NCBI GenBank assembly: GCA_020061685.1
Contig: JAGUXU010000163.1
Location: forward strand, 1-11,662
DNA from: Candidatus Omnitrophota bacterium
Lineage (GTDB): Bacteria > Omnitrophota > Gorgyraeia > Pluralincolimonadales > Pluralincolimonadaceae
Direction: 5' to 3'
Length of the DNA: 11,662 bases
Below, in pieces: positions 1 to 7,734 of the stretch (positions are counted from its first letter, which is position 1; each line of letters opens with the position of its first letter). The notes under the pieces were generated by a model. The model was not told the DNA's origin, made no database searches, and saw only the letters and a list, made by a program, of their open reading frames with translations. Both the position numbers and the translations under genes were made by a program.

Positions 1-17
1 GATAGGCGTTTTCATTT

Positions 18-23
18 TATAAT
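18..23 (+). promoter_or_regulatory. possible -10 promoter box upstream of argC
   Basis: The hexamer TATAAT is a perfect match to the sigma-70 type -10 consensus and lies 34 bases before the argC ATG, in the only A/T-rich stretch ahead of the cluster. Transcription would start near position 30 and give a leader of about 28 bases. A -35 box with normal spacing would fall just outside the left edge of the window, so the promoter cannot be completed from what is visible. A hexamer like this can also occur by chance. Confidence 0.4.
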
Positions 24-45
24 GGATTGTTTTCTCGATAAATTT

Positions 46-50
46 GGGAG
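46..50 (+). promoter_or_regulatory. Shine-Dalgarno site for argC
   Basis: GGGAG lies 7 bases before the ATG at 58. This is normal spacing and supports that start codon. Confidence 0.7.
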
Positions 51-57
51 ATAAGAG

Positions 58-1086
58 ATGTCAAAAAATCTTTTGAAGGTCGCTGTAGTGGGCGCTACCG
101 GCTATGCGGGTTGCGAATTGATAAAGATCCTCTTAAGGCATCCTGAGACGGAAATAACCTCTATCAGCGCAAAGGTAGACAGGCCCGAGCCGATCTCGAA
201 TATTTTTCCCGTATTCAAAGGGCAGATCGACCTCGTATGCGGCGAGCTCGATATAAGGGCGGCGTCAAAGGCGGCCGACCTCATATTTTTGGCCTTACCG
301 CATAAGGTATCTATGGAGTTCGCGCCGAAGTTCCTGGAATCGGGCAAGAAGGTGATCGACCTGAGCGCCGATTACAGGTTAAGTTCCGTATCCGAATATG
401 AGGCATGGTACGGCACAAAACATACGAGCGCGGAGCTTTTGTCATCGAGCGTCTACGGCCTTCCCGAGCTCTACAGGAAGGAGATAGTGAAAGCTAAGTT
501 ACTGGCGAACCCCGGCTGTTATCCGACAGCCTCGATACTGGGCTGCGCACCGCTTGTAGAGAAGTCGCTTGTCGAGACGGACCGGATAATCATCGACGCG
601 AAGTCGGGTGTGACCGGCGCGGGAAGGACGCCGTCTATGGGGCTTCATTTTCCCGAGGCCAACGAGAACCTCAAGGCATATAAGATAAACCAGCACCAGC
701 ATATGCCGGAGATAAACCAGGAGTTATCGAAGTTGGCGGGATCGAAGGTGGGGGTCACTTTTACCCCGCACCTGGTGCCGATGAACAGGGGGATATTATC
801 GACGATATATTTTACGCTGAAGAAAGAGATGGAGACAGTAGAGGCGATAAGGATCTATAAAGATTTTTATAAGGCCGAACCGTTCATAAGGGTCCTTGAT
901 GAGAATATCTTTCCCGAGACGAAGAACGTCTACGGCACCAACTTTTGCGATATAGGGATAAAGGTGACGGACAAGAGGGCTATAGTCGTGACCGCCATAG
1001 ACAATCTCTGGAAAGGCGCCGCATCTCAGGCGGTCCAGAATATGAATATAATGCAGGGTTACAAAGAGACGCTGGGCATATTATGA
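58..1086 (+). CDS. argC: N-acetyl-gamma-glutamyl-phosphate reductase
   Basis: This cytoplasmic enzyme reduces N-acetylglutamyl phosphate to N-acetylglutamate semialdehyde with NADPH, the third step of arginine synthesis. At 342 residues it has the normal family length. The N-terminal nucleotide-binding loop VGATGYAG spans residues 11-18. The catalytic cysteine is Cys154 in NPGCYPT, and SGVTGAGR (183-190) follows it. The histidine-containing NQHQHMPEI (211-219) and HLVPMNRGI (238-246) are the usual substrate-side motifs. The C-terminal DNLWKGAASQAVQN is also typical. The ATG at 58 has a Shine-Dalgarno site 7 bases upstream, and the N-terminus aligns with the family without extra residues. Its TGA stop overlaps the argJ ATG (ATGA), so the two are probably translationally coupled. 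It is the first gene of the cluster in this window and follows a candidate -10 box. I see no defect. Confidence 0.97.
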   Translation: MSKNLLKVAVVGATGYAGCELIKILLRHPETEITSISAKVDRPEPISNIFPVFKGQIDLVCGELDIRAASKAADLIFLALPHKVSMEFAPKFLESGKKVIDLSADYRLSSVSEYEAWYGTKHTSAELLSSSVYGLPELYRKEIVKAKLLANPGCYPTASILGCAPLVEKSLVETDRIIIDAKSGVTGAGRTPSMGLHFPEANENLKAYKINQHQHMPEINQELSKLAGSKVGVTFTPHLVPMNRGILSTIYFTLKKEMETVEAIRIYKDFYKAEPFIRVLDENIFPETKNVYGTNFCDIGIKVTDKRAIVVTAIDNLWKGAASQAVQNMNIMQGYKETLGIL

Positions 1087-2279
1087 AGATAATCAAAGGT
1101 TCGGTGACCGCGCCGCAGGATTTTCTGGCTGCCGGGGTAAAGAGCGGCATAAAGAAAAATGGTCTTGATCTGGCCCTGATCATCTCCAAGATACCGGCGC
1201 TCGCGGCGGGCGTCTTCACGAAGAACGCGATCAAGGCCGCGCCTATGGTCATCTCCGAAAGGCATCTGAAGAACGGCAAGGCCCAGGCGATAATCGTAAA
1301 CAGCGGAAACGCGAATTGCCTTACCGGAAAGAAAGGCCTTGACGACGCTGTCGAGATGGCGAAGGCCGTAGCAGGCGCCATGTGGATAAGCAGCTATAAC
1401 GTGCTTGTGGCCTCTACCGGTATCATCGGAAAGCCGTTTCCGATAGACAAGATAAAGGCAGCTGTCCCGGATCTGATCAGCCAGTTAAGCGAGGCCGGCG
1501 AGCTTCCGGCAGCGAAAGCGATAATGACTACCGACCTTTCCCCGAAGAGGATCGCGGTCGCGGTGGATATAGGCGGACAGACCGTAAAGATAGGCGGGAT
1601 CGCCAAGGGTTCGGGGATGATAAGCCCCAATATGGCGACGATGCTATGTTTCCTGACCACAGACGCAGACATAGAATTAAGGGCGCTCAGGAGTTCTTTA
1701 AGGGATTCGGTCGCGGATTCCTTTAACGCGATAACGGTCGACGGAGATATGAGCACGAACGACACGGTATTTATCCTCGCGAATTGCCTTGCGGGGAACA
1801 GCAGGATAGAATACGGCACGAAGGGCTATAAGATATTTTGCGAGGCGTTAAGTTACGTCACCGCTTATCTGGCGAAGGAGATAGCCAGAGACGGAGAAGG
1901 CGCCACTAAATTCATAGAGGTGGAGGTCAAAGGCGCCAGAAGCAAGAATGACGCCGGTAAGGTAGCCAGGGAAATAGCGAACTCAAACCTTGTGAAGACG
2001 GCGATGGCAGGTGAGGACCCGAATATCGGAAGGATAGCCTCAGCGGCAGGTGCGGCCGGCGTAAAATTTAAGGAATCCAAACTGGATATCTCGATAAGCG
2101 GCGTAAAGATAGTAAACAGCGGCAATGTCGCTTATCAAAAGAGGCCGAAGGTCAAAAAATTACTGAAGAAGGGCGAGATAGGGATATCGGTCGACCTGCA
2201 TTCGGGAAAGGAATCCGCTAAGGTATGGACCTGCGACCTGACCGAGAGGTATATAAAGATAAATGCAAGATATAATTAA
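1083..2279 (+). CDS. argJ: Glutamate N-acetyltransferase / ornithine acetyltransferase
   Basis: ArgJ moves the acetyl group from N-acetylornithine to glutamate, releasing ornithine and regenerating N-acetylglutamate, which makes the pathway cyclic. Some family members also use acetyl-CoA and replace ArgA. The precursor is 398 residues long. NSGNAN (73-78) and STGIIG (111-116, the oxyanion-hole region) are present. The self-cleavage motif KGSGMISPNMATML (175-188) should be cut between Ala185 and Thr186, making Thr186 the N-terminal nucleophile of the beta chain. The C-terminal DLTERYIKINARY is the usual family ending. The start is the ATG in the ATGA overlap with argC. An upstream in-frame ATG at 945 is rejected because it would add 46 residues read through argC. 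The last 17 bases overlap argB. Sequence alone does not show whether it also accepts acetyl-CoA; no argA is visible here, which makes bifunctionality plausible. Confidence 0.96.
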   Translation: MKIIKGSVTAPQDFLAAGVKSGIKKNGLDLALIISKIPALAAGVFTKNAIKAAPMVISERHLKNGKAQAIIVNSGNANCLTGKKGLDDAVEMAKAVAGAMWISSYNVLVASTGIIGKPFPIDKIKAAVPDLISQLSEAGELPAAKAIMTTDLSPKRIAVAVDIGGQTVKIGGIAKGSGMISPNMATMLCFLTTDADIELRALRSSLRDSVADSFNAITVDGDMSTNDTVFILANCLAGNSRIEYGTKGYKIFCEALSYVTAYLAKEIARDGEGATKFIEVEVKGARSKNDAGKVAREIANSNLVKTAMAGEDPNIGRIASAAGAAGVKFKESKLDISISGVKIVNSGNVAYQKRPKVKKLLKKGEIGISVDLHSGKESAKVWTCDLTERYIKINARYN

Positions 2280-3120
2280 AAAAGCCGGCGTGCTGATAGA
2301 GGCGCTGCCGTACATCAGGAGATTCAAGGGCGCCACGGTTGTCATCAAGGCAGGCGGCAGCATGATGGAGAGCAGGGACATCATCGGCGGGATATTTGAG
2401 GATATCATATTCTTAAGTTCCGTAGGGATAAAACCGGTGTTGATACACGGCGGCGGCTCGCGGATAAACGCCGAGATGAAAAAAGCGGGACTGCACCCCA
2501 GGTTCATAGACGGCTTGAGGGTCACCGATGCCAGGACCATAAGGATAGTCGACGAGGTCCTGACCGAGACGAGCGCCGATATAGCCGGGCATATAGAAGA
2601 ATTAGGCGGAAATGCGAAGGTGCTCTCGGGTAAGAAGTACGGAGTGATCAGGGCCGAAAAAGTGCAGCATAAAGGCAAGGATATAGGGTTTATCGGCAAG
2701 GTCTCCTCGGTGGATGTAAGGCCGATAAAAAAAGCGCTTGAGTCGGATTCCATACCGGTGATCTCTCCGGTGGGGCGCGGGAAGGACGGGCAGGCGTATA
2801 ACGTAAATGCGGACCTGGCGGCCGCCGAGATCGCCGCGGCCTTAAAGGCGGAAAAATTCGTCCTGATAACGGATACGAAAGGGATACTGATGGAGGAGTC
2901 GGACGAGGAGACGCTGATATCGACCCTCCGGAGGAAAGAAGCGGAGGGCCTGATAAAAAGGGGGATAATCCAGTCAGGGATGATCCCGAAGGTGAAAGCG
3001 GCGATAGCCGCCTTAAATAAGGGCGTGGCGAAGACGCATATAATCGACGGCAGGCTGGACCACGCGATACTCTTGGAGATATTTACCGATAAAGGCATAG
3101 GAACGGAGATAATAAGATGA
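2263..3120 (+). CDS. argB: Acetylglutamate kinase, arginine-sensitive type
   Basis: ArgB phosphorylates N-acetylglutamate with ATP, the committed and usually feedback-controlled step of the cyclic pathway. At 285 residues it has normal length. Lys29 lies in VIKAGG (27-32), HGGG (62-65) forms a glycine loop, FIDGLRVTD (81-89) carries the N-acetylglutamate-binding Arg86, and NVNAD (180-184) and GMIPK (239-243) complete the amino-acid kinase active site. Two features known from arginine-inhibited members are present: an N-terminal helix of about 20 residues before the first strand, and the C-terminal motif HIIDGR (259-264) followed by EIFTDKGIGTEI. End-product inhibition by arginine is therefore likely (inference). 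One departure is KAGGS where KYGGN is usual. The start lies inside argJ, giving a 17-base overlap, and the stop overlaps the argD ATG. Confidence 0.96.
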   Translation: MQDIIKKAGVLIEALPYIRRFKGATVVIKAGGSMMESRDIIGGIFEDIIFLSSVGIKPVLIHGGGSRINAEMKKAGLHPRFIDGLRVTDARTIRIVDEVLTETSADIAGHIEELGGNAKVLSGKKYGVIRAEKVQHKGKDIGFIGKVSSVDVRPIKKALESDSIPVISPVGRGKDGQAYNVNADLAAAEIAAALKAEKFVLITDTKGILMEESDEETLISTLRRKEAEGLIKRGIIQSGMIPKVKAAIAALNKGVAKTHIIDGRLDHAILLEIFTDKGIGTEIIR

Positions 3121-4322
3121 GCCAGACAGAAGAGGTCATGAAATTGTATTATGAATATGTGATGCCGACATACGCCAAATTACCGGTTGTCTTGGTAAGA
3201 GGCAAGGGGATAAAGGCCTATGACATCGAAGGGAAGGAGTTCCTTGATTTTTTCCCCGGCTGGGCGGTATCCGGAATAGGGCATTGCCACCCGAAGGTGG
3301 TAAGGGCGATAAAGGAACAGGCCGGCAAGATGATACATGTCTCGAATAATTATTATAACGAATTGCAGGGCGTCCTGGCGAAGAAGATAATTGAGAAGTC
3401 CTTTGACGGCAAGGTCTTCTTCTGCAACAGCGGCGCCGAGGCGGTGGAGGGGGCCATAAAACTGGCGAGAAAATTCGGCCACCCCTCGAGATACGAGATA
3501 ATAACTATGGAGGAATCCTTTCACGGCAGGACACTGGCCGCCATAACAGCGACCGGGCAGCCGAAGTATCAGGAAGGTTTCGCCCCGCTGCCGCAGGGGT
3601 TCGTTTACGCACCGTTTAATGACCTGGAAGCGGTCAAATCGAAGATAACCGATAAGACGGTGGCGATAATGGTCGAGCCGATACAGGGCGAAGGCGGTAT
3701 CAATGTTGCCTCCGATGAGTTTATAGCCGGATTAAGAAAGATCTGCGACGAGAAGAACCTGCTCCTTATATTTGATGAGATCCAGACGGGGATGGGAAGG
3801 ACAGGCAAGATGTTCTGCTATCAGCATTATAATAATGTGACGCCGGACATAATGGTCCTTGCCAAGACGTTAGGCGGTGGGTTCCCGATAGGGGCGATGG
3901 TCGCGAATAGGAAAATCGCGGATATCCTGCAGCCCGGGACGCACGCTTCGACCTTCGGCGGAAGCCCGTTGGCCTGCGCGGCAAGTTTAGCGACTTTCGA
4001 GGCGATCGAAGAGAGCAAACTGGTAGATAAGGCCGTCAGGAGAGGAAGATATTTACATAACAGGCTTTCGCTCCTGAAGAAGGATTTCCCGTTTGTGAAG
4101 ATAGTAAAGGGAAAGGGCCTTATGGTCGGGGTAGAGCTTGAGATAGAGGGGAAACATATAGTCGACAAATGTATAGAGAAGGGGCTTCTGATAAATTGCA
4201 CGCAGAAGAAGATCTTGAGGATCATGCCACCGCTCACCGTCAAGAACGCGGAGATAGACGCGGCTGTCGCGATCTTGCATGATGTGCTCGAAGAAACACA
4301 AAAGGTGCAAAGTGAAAGCTAA
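3117..4322 (+). CDS. argD: Acetylornithine aminotransferase
   Basis: This PLP-dependent class III aminotransferase converts N-acetylglutamate semialdehyde and glutamate to N-acetylornithine and 2-oxoglutarate. It has 401 residues, the normal length. NSGAEAVEGAIKLAR (104-118) binds cofactor phosphate. FDEIQTGMGRTG (219-230) contains Asp220, which contacts the PLP ring nitrogen. Lys250 in LAKTLGGGFPIGA is the Schiff-base lysine, and THASTFGGSPLACAA (275-289) is the usual follow-on motif. The ATG shares bases with the argB TGA, and a CGGAG site lies 8 bases upstream. In many bacteria ArgD doubles as succinyl-DAP aminotransferase in lysine synthesis. The DapL route encoded downstream makes that second job unnecessary here. 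Related enzymes acting on GABA or ornithine look similar, but the position between argB and argF settles the assignment. Confidence 0.95.
   Translation: MSQTEEVMKLYYEYVMPTYAKLPVVLVRGKGIKAYDIEGKEFLDFFPGWAVSGIGHCHPKVVRAIKEQAGKMIHVSNNYYNELQGVLAKKIIEKSFDGKVFFCNSGAEAVEGAIKLARKFGHPSRYEIITMEESFHGRTLAAITATGQPKYQEGFAPLPQGFVYAPFNDLEAVKSKITDKTVAIMVEPIQGEGGINVASDEFIAGLRKICDEKNLLLIFDEIQTGMGRTGKMFCYQHYNNVTPDIMVLAKTLGGGFPIGAMVANRKIADILQPGTHASTFGGSPLACAASLATFEAIEESKLVDKAVRRGRYLHNRLSLLKKDFPFVKIVKGKGLMVGVELEIEGKHIVDKCIEKGLLINCTQKKILRIMPPLTVKNAEIDAAVAILHDVLEETQKVQSES
4301..4307 (+). promoter_or_regulatory. Shine-Dalgarno site that decides the argF GTG start
   Basis: AAAGGTG inside the last argD codons lies 4 bases before the GTG at 4312 (AAGG is 6 bases away). 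It supports GTG 4312 over the in-frame ATG at 4279, which has no comparable site and would add a basic, cysteine-containing 11-residue tail absent from the family. Confidence 0.6.
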
Positions 4323-5232
4323 ACATATAATCTCGATAAAAGACCTTTCGGTCGATGATATTGAAGAGATATTCGCTCTGGCCGGGAAATTAAAGGCCGA
4401 AGGGAAGCTTGCTAAGTCGGAAGCCCTTAAAGGAAAGACGCTCGGGCTCATATTTCAGAAACCGTCTTTAAGGACGAAGGTCTCTTTTGAAGCGGCTATG
4501 GCCCAGTTGGGAGGATACGCCATATACATGTCCCCCGATGAAGTGAAACTGGGCCAGAGGGAGGCGATCAAGGATGTAGCGAGGACCTTATCGAGATATC
4601 TCGACGGGATCATCGCCAGGACATTTAAACATCAGGATATACTTGAATTGGCGAAATACTCCGATATCCCGGTGATAAACGGCTTATCCGATTTTTCGCA
4701 TCCGTGTCAGGCGCTCTCCGATTTCTTCACGGTCAGGGAAAAGGCAGGAAGATTAAAAGGGGTCAAGATCGCGTTCATAGGCGACGGAAACAACGTCTGT
4801 AACTCGTTATTATATATCTGCGCCAAACTCGGCATAGACATCTCTATAGCCGCGCCCAAGGGATACGAGCCGGATAAAGAGGTCTACAGCAGGGCTTTTG
4901 AGCAGGGAAAGATAACGGGCGCCAAGATAACGCTCAGCAATAGGCCGGCGGAAGCCGTTAAGGGCGCCGATATCATCTATACCGACGTGTGGACGAGCAT
5001 GGGGCAGGAGAAAGAGGCAAAAAAAAGATTAAAGGCATTTAAGGGTTTTCAGATAAATTCAGGCCTTTGCTCAAAGGCCAAGAAGGGATATTACATAATG
5101 CATTGCCTGCCGGCTCACAGGGGCGAGGAGATAACCGATGAGTGTATGGAAAGCAAGCACTCCATCGTCTTCGACCAGGCCGAGAACAGGCTGCATGTAG
5201 AGAAAGCGATATTGCTTTTACTCTTAAAGTGA
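4312..5232 (+). CDS. argF: Ornithine carbamoyltransferase, GTG start
   Basis: This cytoplasmic enzyme joins ornithine and carbamoyl phosphate to form citrulline. From the GTG it has 306 residues, the usual family length, and begins with the typical KAKHIISIKDLS. The carbamoyl-phosphate motif reads PSLRTK (51-56); the common form is S-T/L-R-T-R, so Lys56 replaces an arginine. SHPCQALSDF (129-138) is present. The ornithine loop DVWTSMGQE (225-233) and HCLPAHRGEE (264-273), with Cys265, point to free ornithine rather than N-acetyl- or N-succinylornithine as substrate, which agrees with the presence of argJ. It overlaps argD by 11 bases, and argG follows 7 bases downstream. The longer reading from ATG 4279 is possible but less likely. 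Carbamoyl-phosphate synthetase genes are not in the window. Confidence 0.94.
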   Translation: MKAKHIISIKDLSVDDIEEIFALAGKLKAEGKLAKSEALKGKTLGLIFQKPSLRTKVSFEAAMAQLGGYAIYMSPDEVKLGQREAIKDVARTLSRYLDGIIARTFKHQDILELAKYSDIPVINGLSDFSHPCQALSDFFTVREKAGRLKGVKIAFIGDGNNVCNSLLYICAKLGIDISIAAPKGYEPDKEVYSRAFEQGKITGAKITLSNRPAEAVKGADIIYTDVWTSMGQEKEAKKRLKAFKGFQINSGLCSKAKKGYYIMHCLPAHRGEEITDECMESKHSIVFDQAENRLHVEKAILLLLLK

Positions 5233-5239
5233 GGAAGAG

Positions 5240-6424
5240 ATGAATAAAAAAGTCGTTCTGGCGTATTCGGGCGGACTTGACACATCCGTCATAATAAAGT
5301 GGCTTACGAACAGGGGCTACGATGTGGTCGCTTATATGGCTGATGTAGGCCAGGAGTCCGACTTCGAGACGTATAAGAAGAGGGCGCTTAAGACCGGCGC
5401 GGTAAAAGTATTGGTTGAGGACCTGAAGAAGGAGTTCGTGAACGATTTCGTATTTAAGTCGCTAAAGGCCGGCGCGGTCTATGAGAGCGGGTATCTATTG
5501 GCGACGGCGCTATCAAGGCCGATCATAGCCAAGGGGCTCGTCGAGACGGCGCATAAGGAGAAGGCCGGCTATGTCGCGCACGGTTGCACGGGAAAGGGTA
5601 ATGACCAGGTGAGGTTTGAGGTGTCTGTCGGGGCGCTGGACCCGAGTTTGAAGATTTTAGCTCCTGTCAGGGAGTGGGAGTTAAGGACAAGGCAGGAAGA
5701 GATAGATTATGCGAAGAAGAATAATATTCCCATTGATACGACAAAGAAGAAGCCATACTCGATTGATCTTAATCTATGGGGAATATCGATTGAGAGCGGG
5801 AAACTGGAAGATCCTTATTTTGAGCCTGACGAAGATACGTATTATCTTACGAAAGGAATAAACAAGGCGAAGGCGGAGCCTGTCTACGTAGAGATAGAAT
5901 TCAAGAGCGGCATTCCCGTGAAATTAAACGGGAAGGCGATGGACGGAGTCTCGCTTATACTCAAGCTCGCCAAGATGGCCGGAGATGCGGGTGTCGGAAG
6001 AAGTGACATGATAGAGAACAGGCTCGTCGGGATAAAATCAAGGGAGATATACGAGGCGCCGGCGGCATGGACGCTTCATACCGCGCACAAGGCGCTTGAG
6101 AGCCTTGTCCTGGACAGGGAAGTCCTGCACTTTAAGGAGACGGTTTCCCTGAAGTACGCGGAGCTTACTTATTACGGGTTGTGGTACACGCCGTTAAAAG
6201 AGGCGCTCGATAGATTCGTGGACGAGACGCAGAAGCCTGTCAACGGCACCGTAAGGGTAAAACTCCATAAGGGCCATTGCGTCGTCGTCGGCAGGAAGTC
6301 GCCGTATTCCCTTTACAAAAAAGAGCTCGCGACATACGAGAAAGGCGATAAGTTCGACCAGTCCCTGGCGAAGGGTTTTATCCAGATATGGGGATTGCCA
6401 TATAAAGGATCGCACAAAAAATGA
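5240..6424 (+). CDS. argG: Argininosuccinate synthase
   Basis: ArgG condenses citrulline and aspartate with ATP to give argininosuccinate, AMP and pyrophosphate. The 394 residues match the normal bacterial length. The N-terminal PP-loop AYSGGLDTS (8-16) binds ATP. HGCTGKGNDQVRFE (114-127) holds the conserved substrate-binding residues, and YSIDLNLWGISIESGKLEDP (173-192) is the long family signature. The C-terminal part contains TYYGLWYTPLKEAL and VRVKLHKGHCVVVGRKSPYSLY, as expected. AGGAAG lies just before the ATG and overlaps the end of argF. The stop shares an ATGA with the argH start. No key residue is missing. Confidence 0.97.
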   Translation: MNKKVVLAYSGGLDTSVIIKWLTNRGYDVVAYMADVGQESDFETYKKRALKTGAVKVLVEDLKKEFVNDFVFKSLKAGAVYESGYLLATALSRPIIAKGLVETAHKEKAGYVAHGCTGKGNDQVRFEVSVGALDPSLKILAPVREWELRTRQEEIDYAKKNNIPIDTTKKKPYSIDLNLWGISIESGKLEDPYFEPDEDTYYLTKGINKAKAEPVYVEIEFKSGIPVKLNGKAMDGVSLILKLAKMAGDAGVGRSDMIENRLVGIKSREIYEAPAAWTLHTAHKALESLVLDREVLHFKETVSLKYAELTYYGLWYTPLKEALDRFVDETQKPVNGTVRVKLHKGHCVVVGRKSPYSLYKKELATYEKGDKFDQSLAKGFIQIWGLPYKGSHKK

Positions 6425-7734
6425 AAAAGAAATTATGGGGCGGGAGGTTCAAGAAATCGCAGGACCCTGAGTTCGAGGAGTTTTCTTCCAGCATACATTT
6501 CGACTACGTGCTGGCGAAATACGATGTCTCGGGCTCTATAGCCCACGCGAAGATGCTCGGCAAATGCGGGATAATCCCGAAGAGGGATGCCGCTTCTATA
6601 GTCAAAGGCCTGGCCGTCATATTGAAAGCGATACAGAGCGGGAAGTTCATATACGATTTCACGGCTGAGGACATACATACGAATATCCAGAACGCGCTTG
6701 AGAGGAAGATAGGCAAGCCGGCGCTGAAACTCCATACCGCGAGGTCCAGGAACGATCAGGTGGCGCTTGATACGAGGATGTATTGCAAGGACAGGGCGCT
6801 GGAATTATATGATCTCATCGTGGGCCTTCAAAAGGGGCTCATTTATTTCGCGAAGAAGAACAAAGGCGTGATAATCCCGGGCCTGACGCATACACAGCAC
6901 GCCCAGCCGGTATTATTAGCGACTCACATCGGCGCGTATGTAGAGATGCTTGAGAGGGACAAGATGAAACTGCATTACGCGTTCCACGCGGCGGATGCGA
7001 TGCCGTTGGGCGCGTGCGCGCTTGCCGGAACCTCGCTTAAGATAGACAGGAAATACGTAGCGAGGGAACTGGGTTTCGCGAAGTTATGCGAGAACACGAT
7101 GGACGCCGTATCGGACAGGGACTTTGTCATAGAGATGCTTGAGGCAGCTTCGCTTATATCCATGCACCTTTCAAGGCTGGCGTCGGACCTGATATTGTGG
7201 GCGACACCCGAGTTCGGATTTATCGAGATAGACCAGAAATTCTGCACCGGCTCGAGCATAATGCCGCAGAAGGTAAATCCGGATTTCCTTGAATTAGTAA
7301 GGGGAATGGGCGGCAGGACATACGGTAATCTCTTGGCCGTATTGACGATGATGAAGGGACTTCCCCTGACTTATAACAGGGACATGCAGTTTGACAAGCA
7401 GCCGTTGTTCGATTCGGTCGGGAAGGTATCAAAGGCGCTCTCTATATTCGCGAGGATGATAAAGGGTGTAAGCGTAAACAGGGCTAATATCGAAAGGGCG
7501 CTCTTGGACGAGTCGCTTTACGCCACGGATCTCGCTGAATATCTGGTCGCCAAAGGCGTTGACTCAAGGCAGGCGCATTCGATAGTGGGTAAACTTGTCG
7601 CCTCTACACTTGAAAAGAAGAAAAGGATATCGGGCCTGACGCTCGCCGAGCTTAAGAAATTCTCGGAGAAGTTTGAAAAAGACGCGTTCAAATTATTGGA
7701 TCCCAAAGTATCGGTCGCAAGGAAAAGGAAATAA
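6421..7734 (+). CDS. argH: Argininosuccinate lyase with shortened C-terminus
   Basis: ArgH splits argininosuccinate into arginine and fumarate as a tetramer of the fumarase/aspartase superfamily. The protein starts with the family hallmark LWGGRF. LHTARSRNDQ (104-113), GLTHTQHAQP (154-163, catalytic His160) and TGSSIMPQKVNPD (276-288, catalytic Ser279) are all present. Val285 stands where ArgH usually has Lys or Arg. The protein has 437 residues, whereas most family members have about 450-470. It stops at SVARKRK, exactly where others continue into a GGT-containing tail. All catalytic residues precede that point, so activity is likely retained (inference). AAAGGAT lies 10 bases before the ATG. 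The TAA is followed at once by the lysA ATG in the same frame, and the last codons contain the lysA Shine-Dalgarno sequence. Confidence 0.95.
   Translation: MKKKLWGGRFKKSQDPEFEEFSSSIHFDYVLAKYDVSGSIAHAKMLGKCGIIPKRDAASIVKGLAVILKAIQSGKFIYDFTAEDIHTNIQNALERKIGKPALKLHTARSRNDQVALDTRMYCKDRALELYDLIVGLQKGLIYFAKKNKGVIIPGLTHTQHAQPVLLATHIGAYVEMLERDKMKLHYAFHAADAMPLGACALAGTSLKIDRKYVARELGFAKLCENTMDAVSDRDFVIEMLEAASLISMHLSRLASDLILWATPEFGFIEIDQKFCTGSSIMPQKVNPDFLELVRGMGGRTYGNLLAVLTMMKGLPLTYNRDMQFDKQPLFDSVGKVSKALSIFARMIKGVSVNRANIERALLDESLYATDLAEYLVAKGVDSRQAHSIVGKLVASTLEKKKRISGLTLAELKKFSEKFEKDAFKLLDPKVSVARKRK

Noticed and set aside
1..57. Arginine or lysine riboswitch, or leader-peptide attenuator, upstream of argC
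   Set aside because: Only 57 bases are visible, with no leader peptide rich in Arg or Lys and no stems; the region further upstream is outside the window.
945..1082. Upstream in-frame ATG that would extend argJ by 46 residues
   Set aside because: The added part is argC read in another frame and is absent from the ArgJ family; ATG 1083 in the ATGA overlap gives the normal N-terminus.
2160..3098. 312-codon open frame on the - strand, antisense to argB
   Set aside because: The translation is low-complexity, rich in Ser, Ile, Phe, Ala and Pro, and matches no family I recognise. It mirrors argB codon by codon and is explained by the codon bias of the + strand gene.
4279..4311. Upstream ATG for argF
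   Set aside because: It adds 11 residues unlike the family and lacks a ribosome binding site; GTG 4312 has AAAGGTG upstream and gives the usual length.
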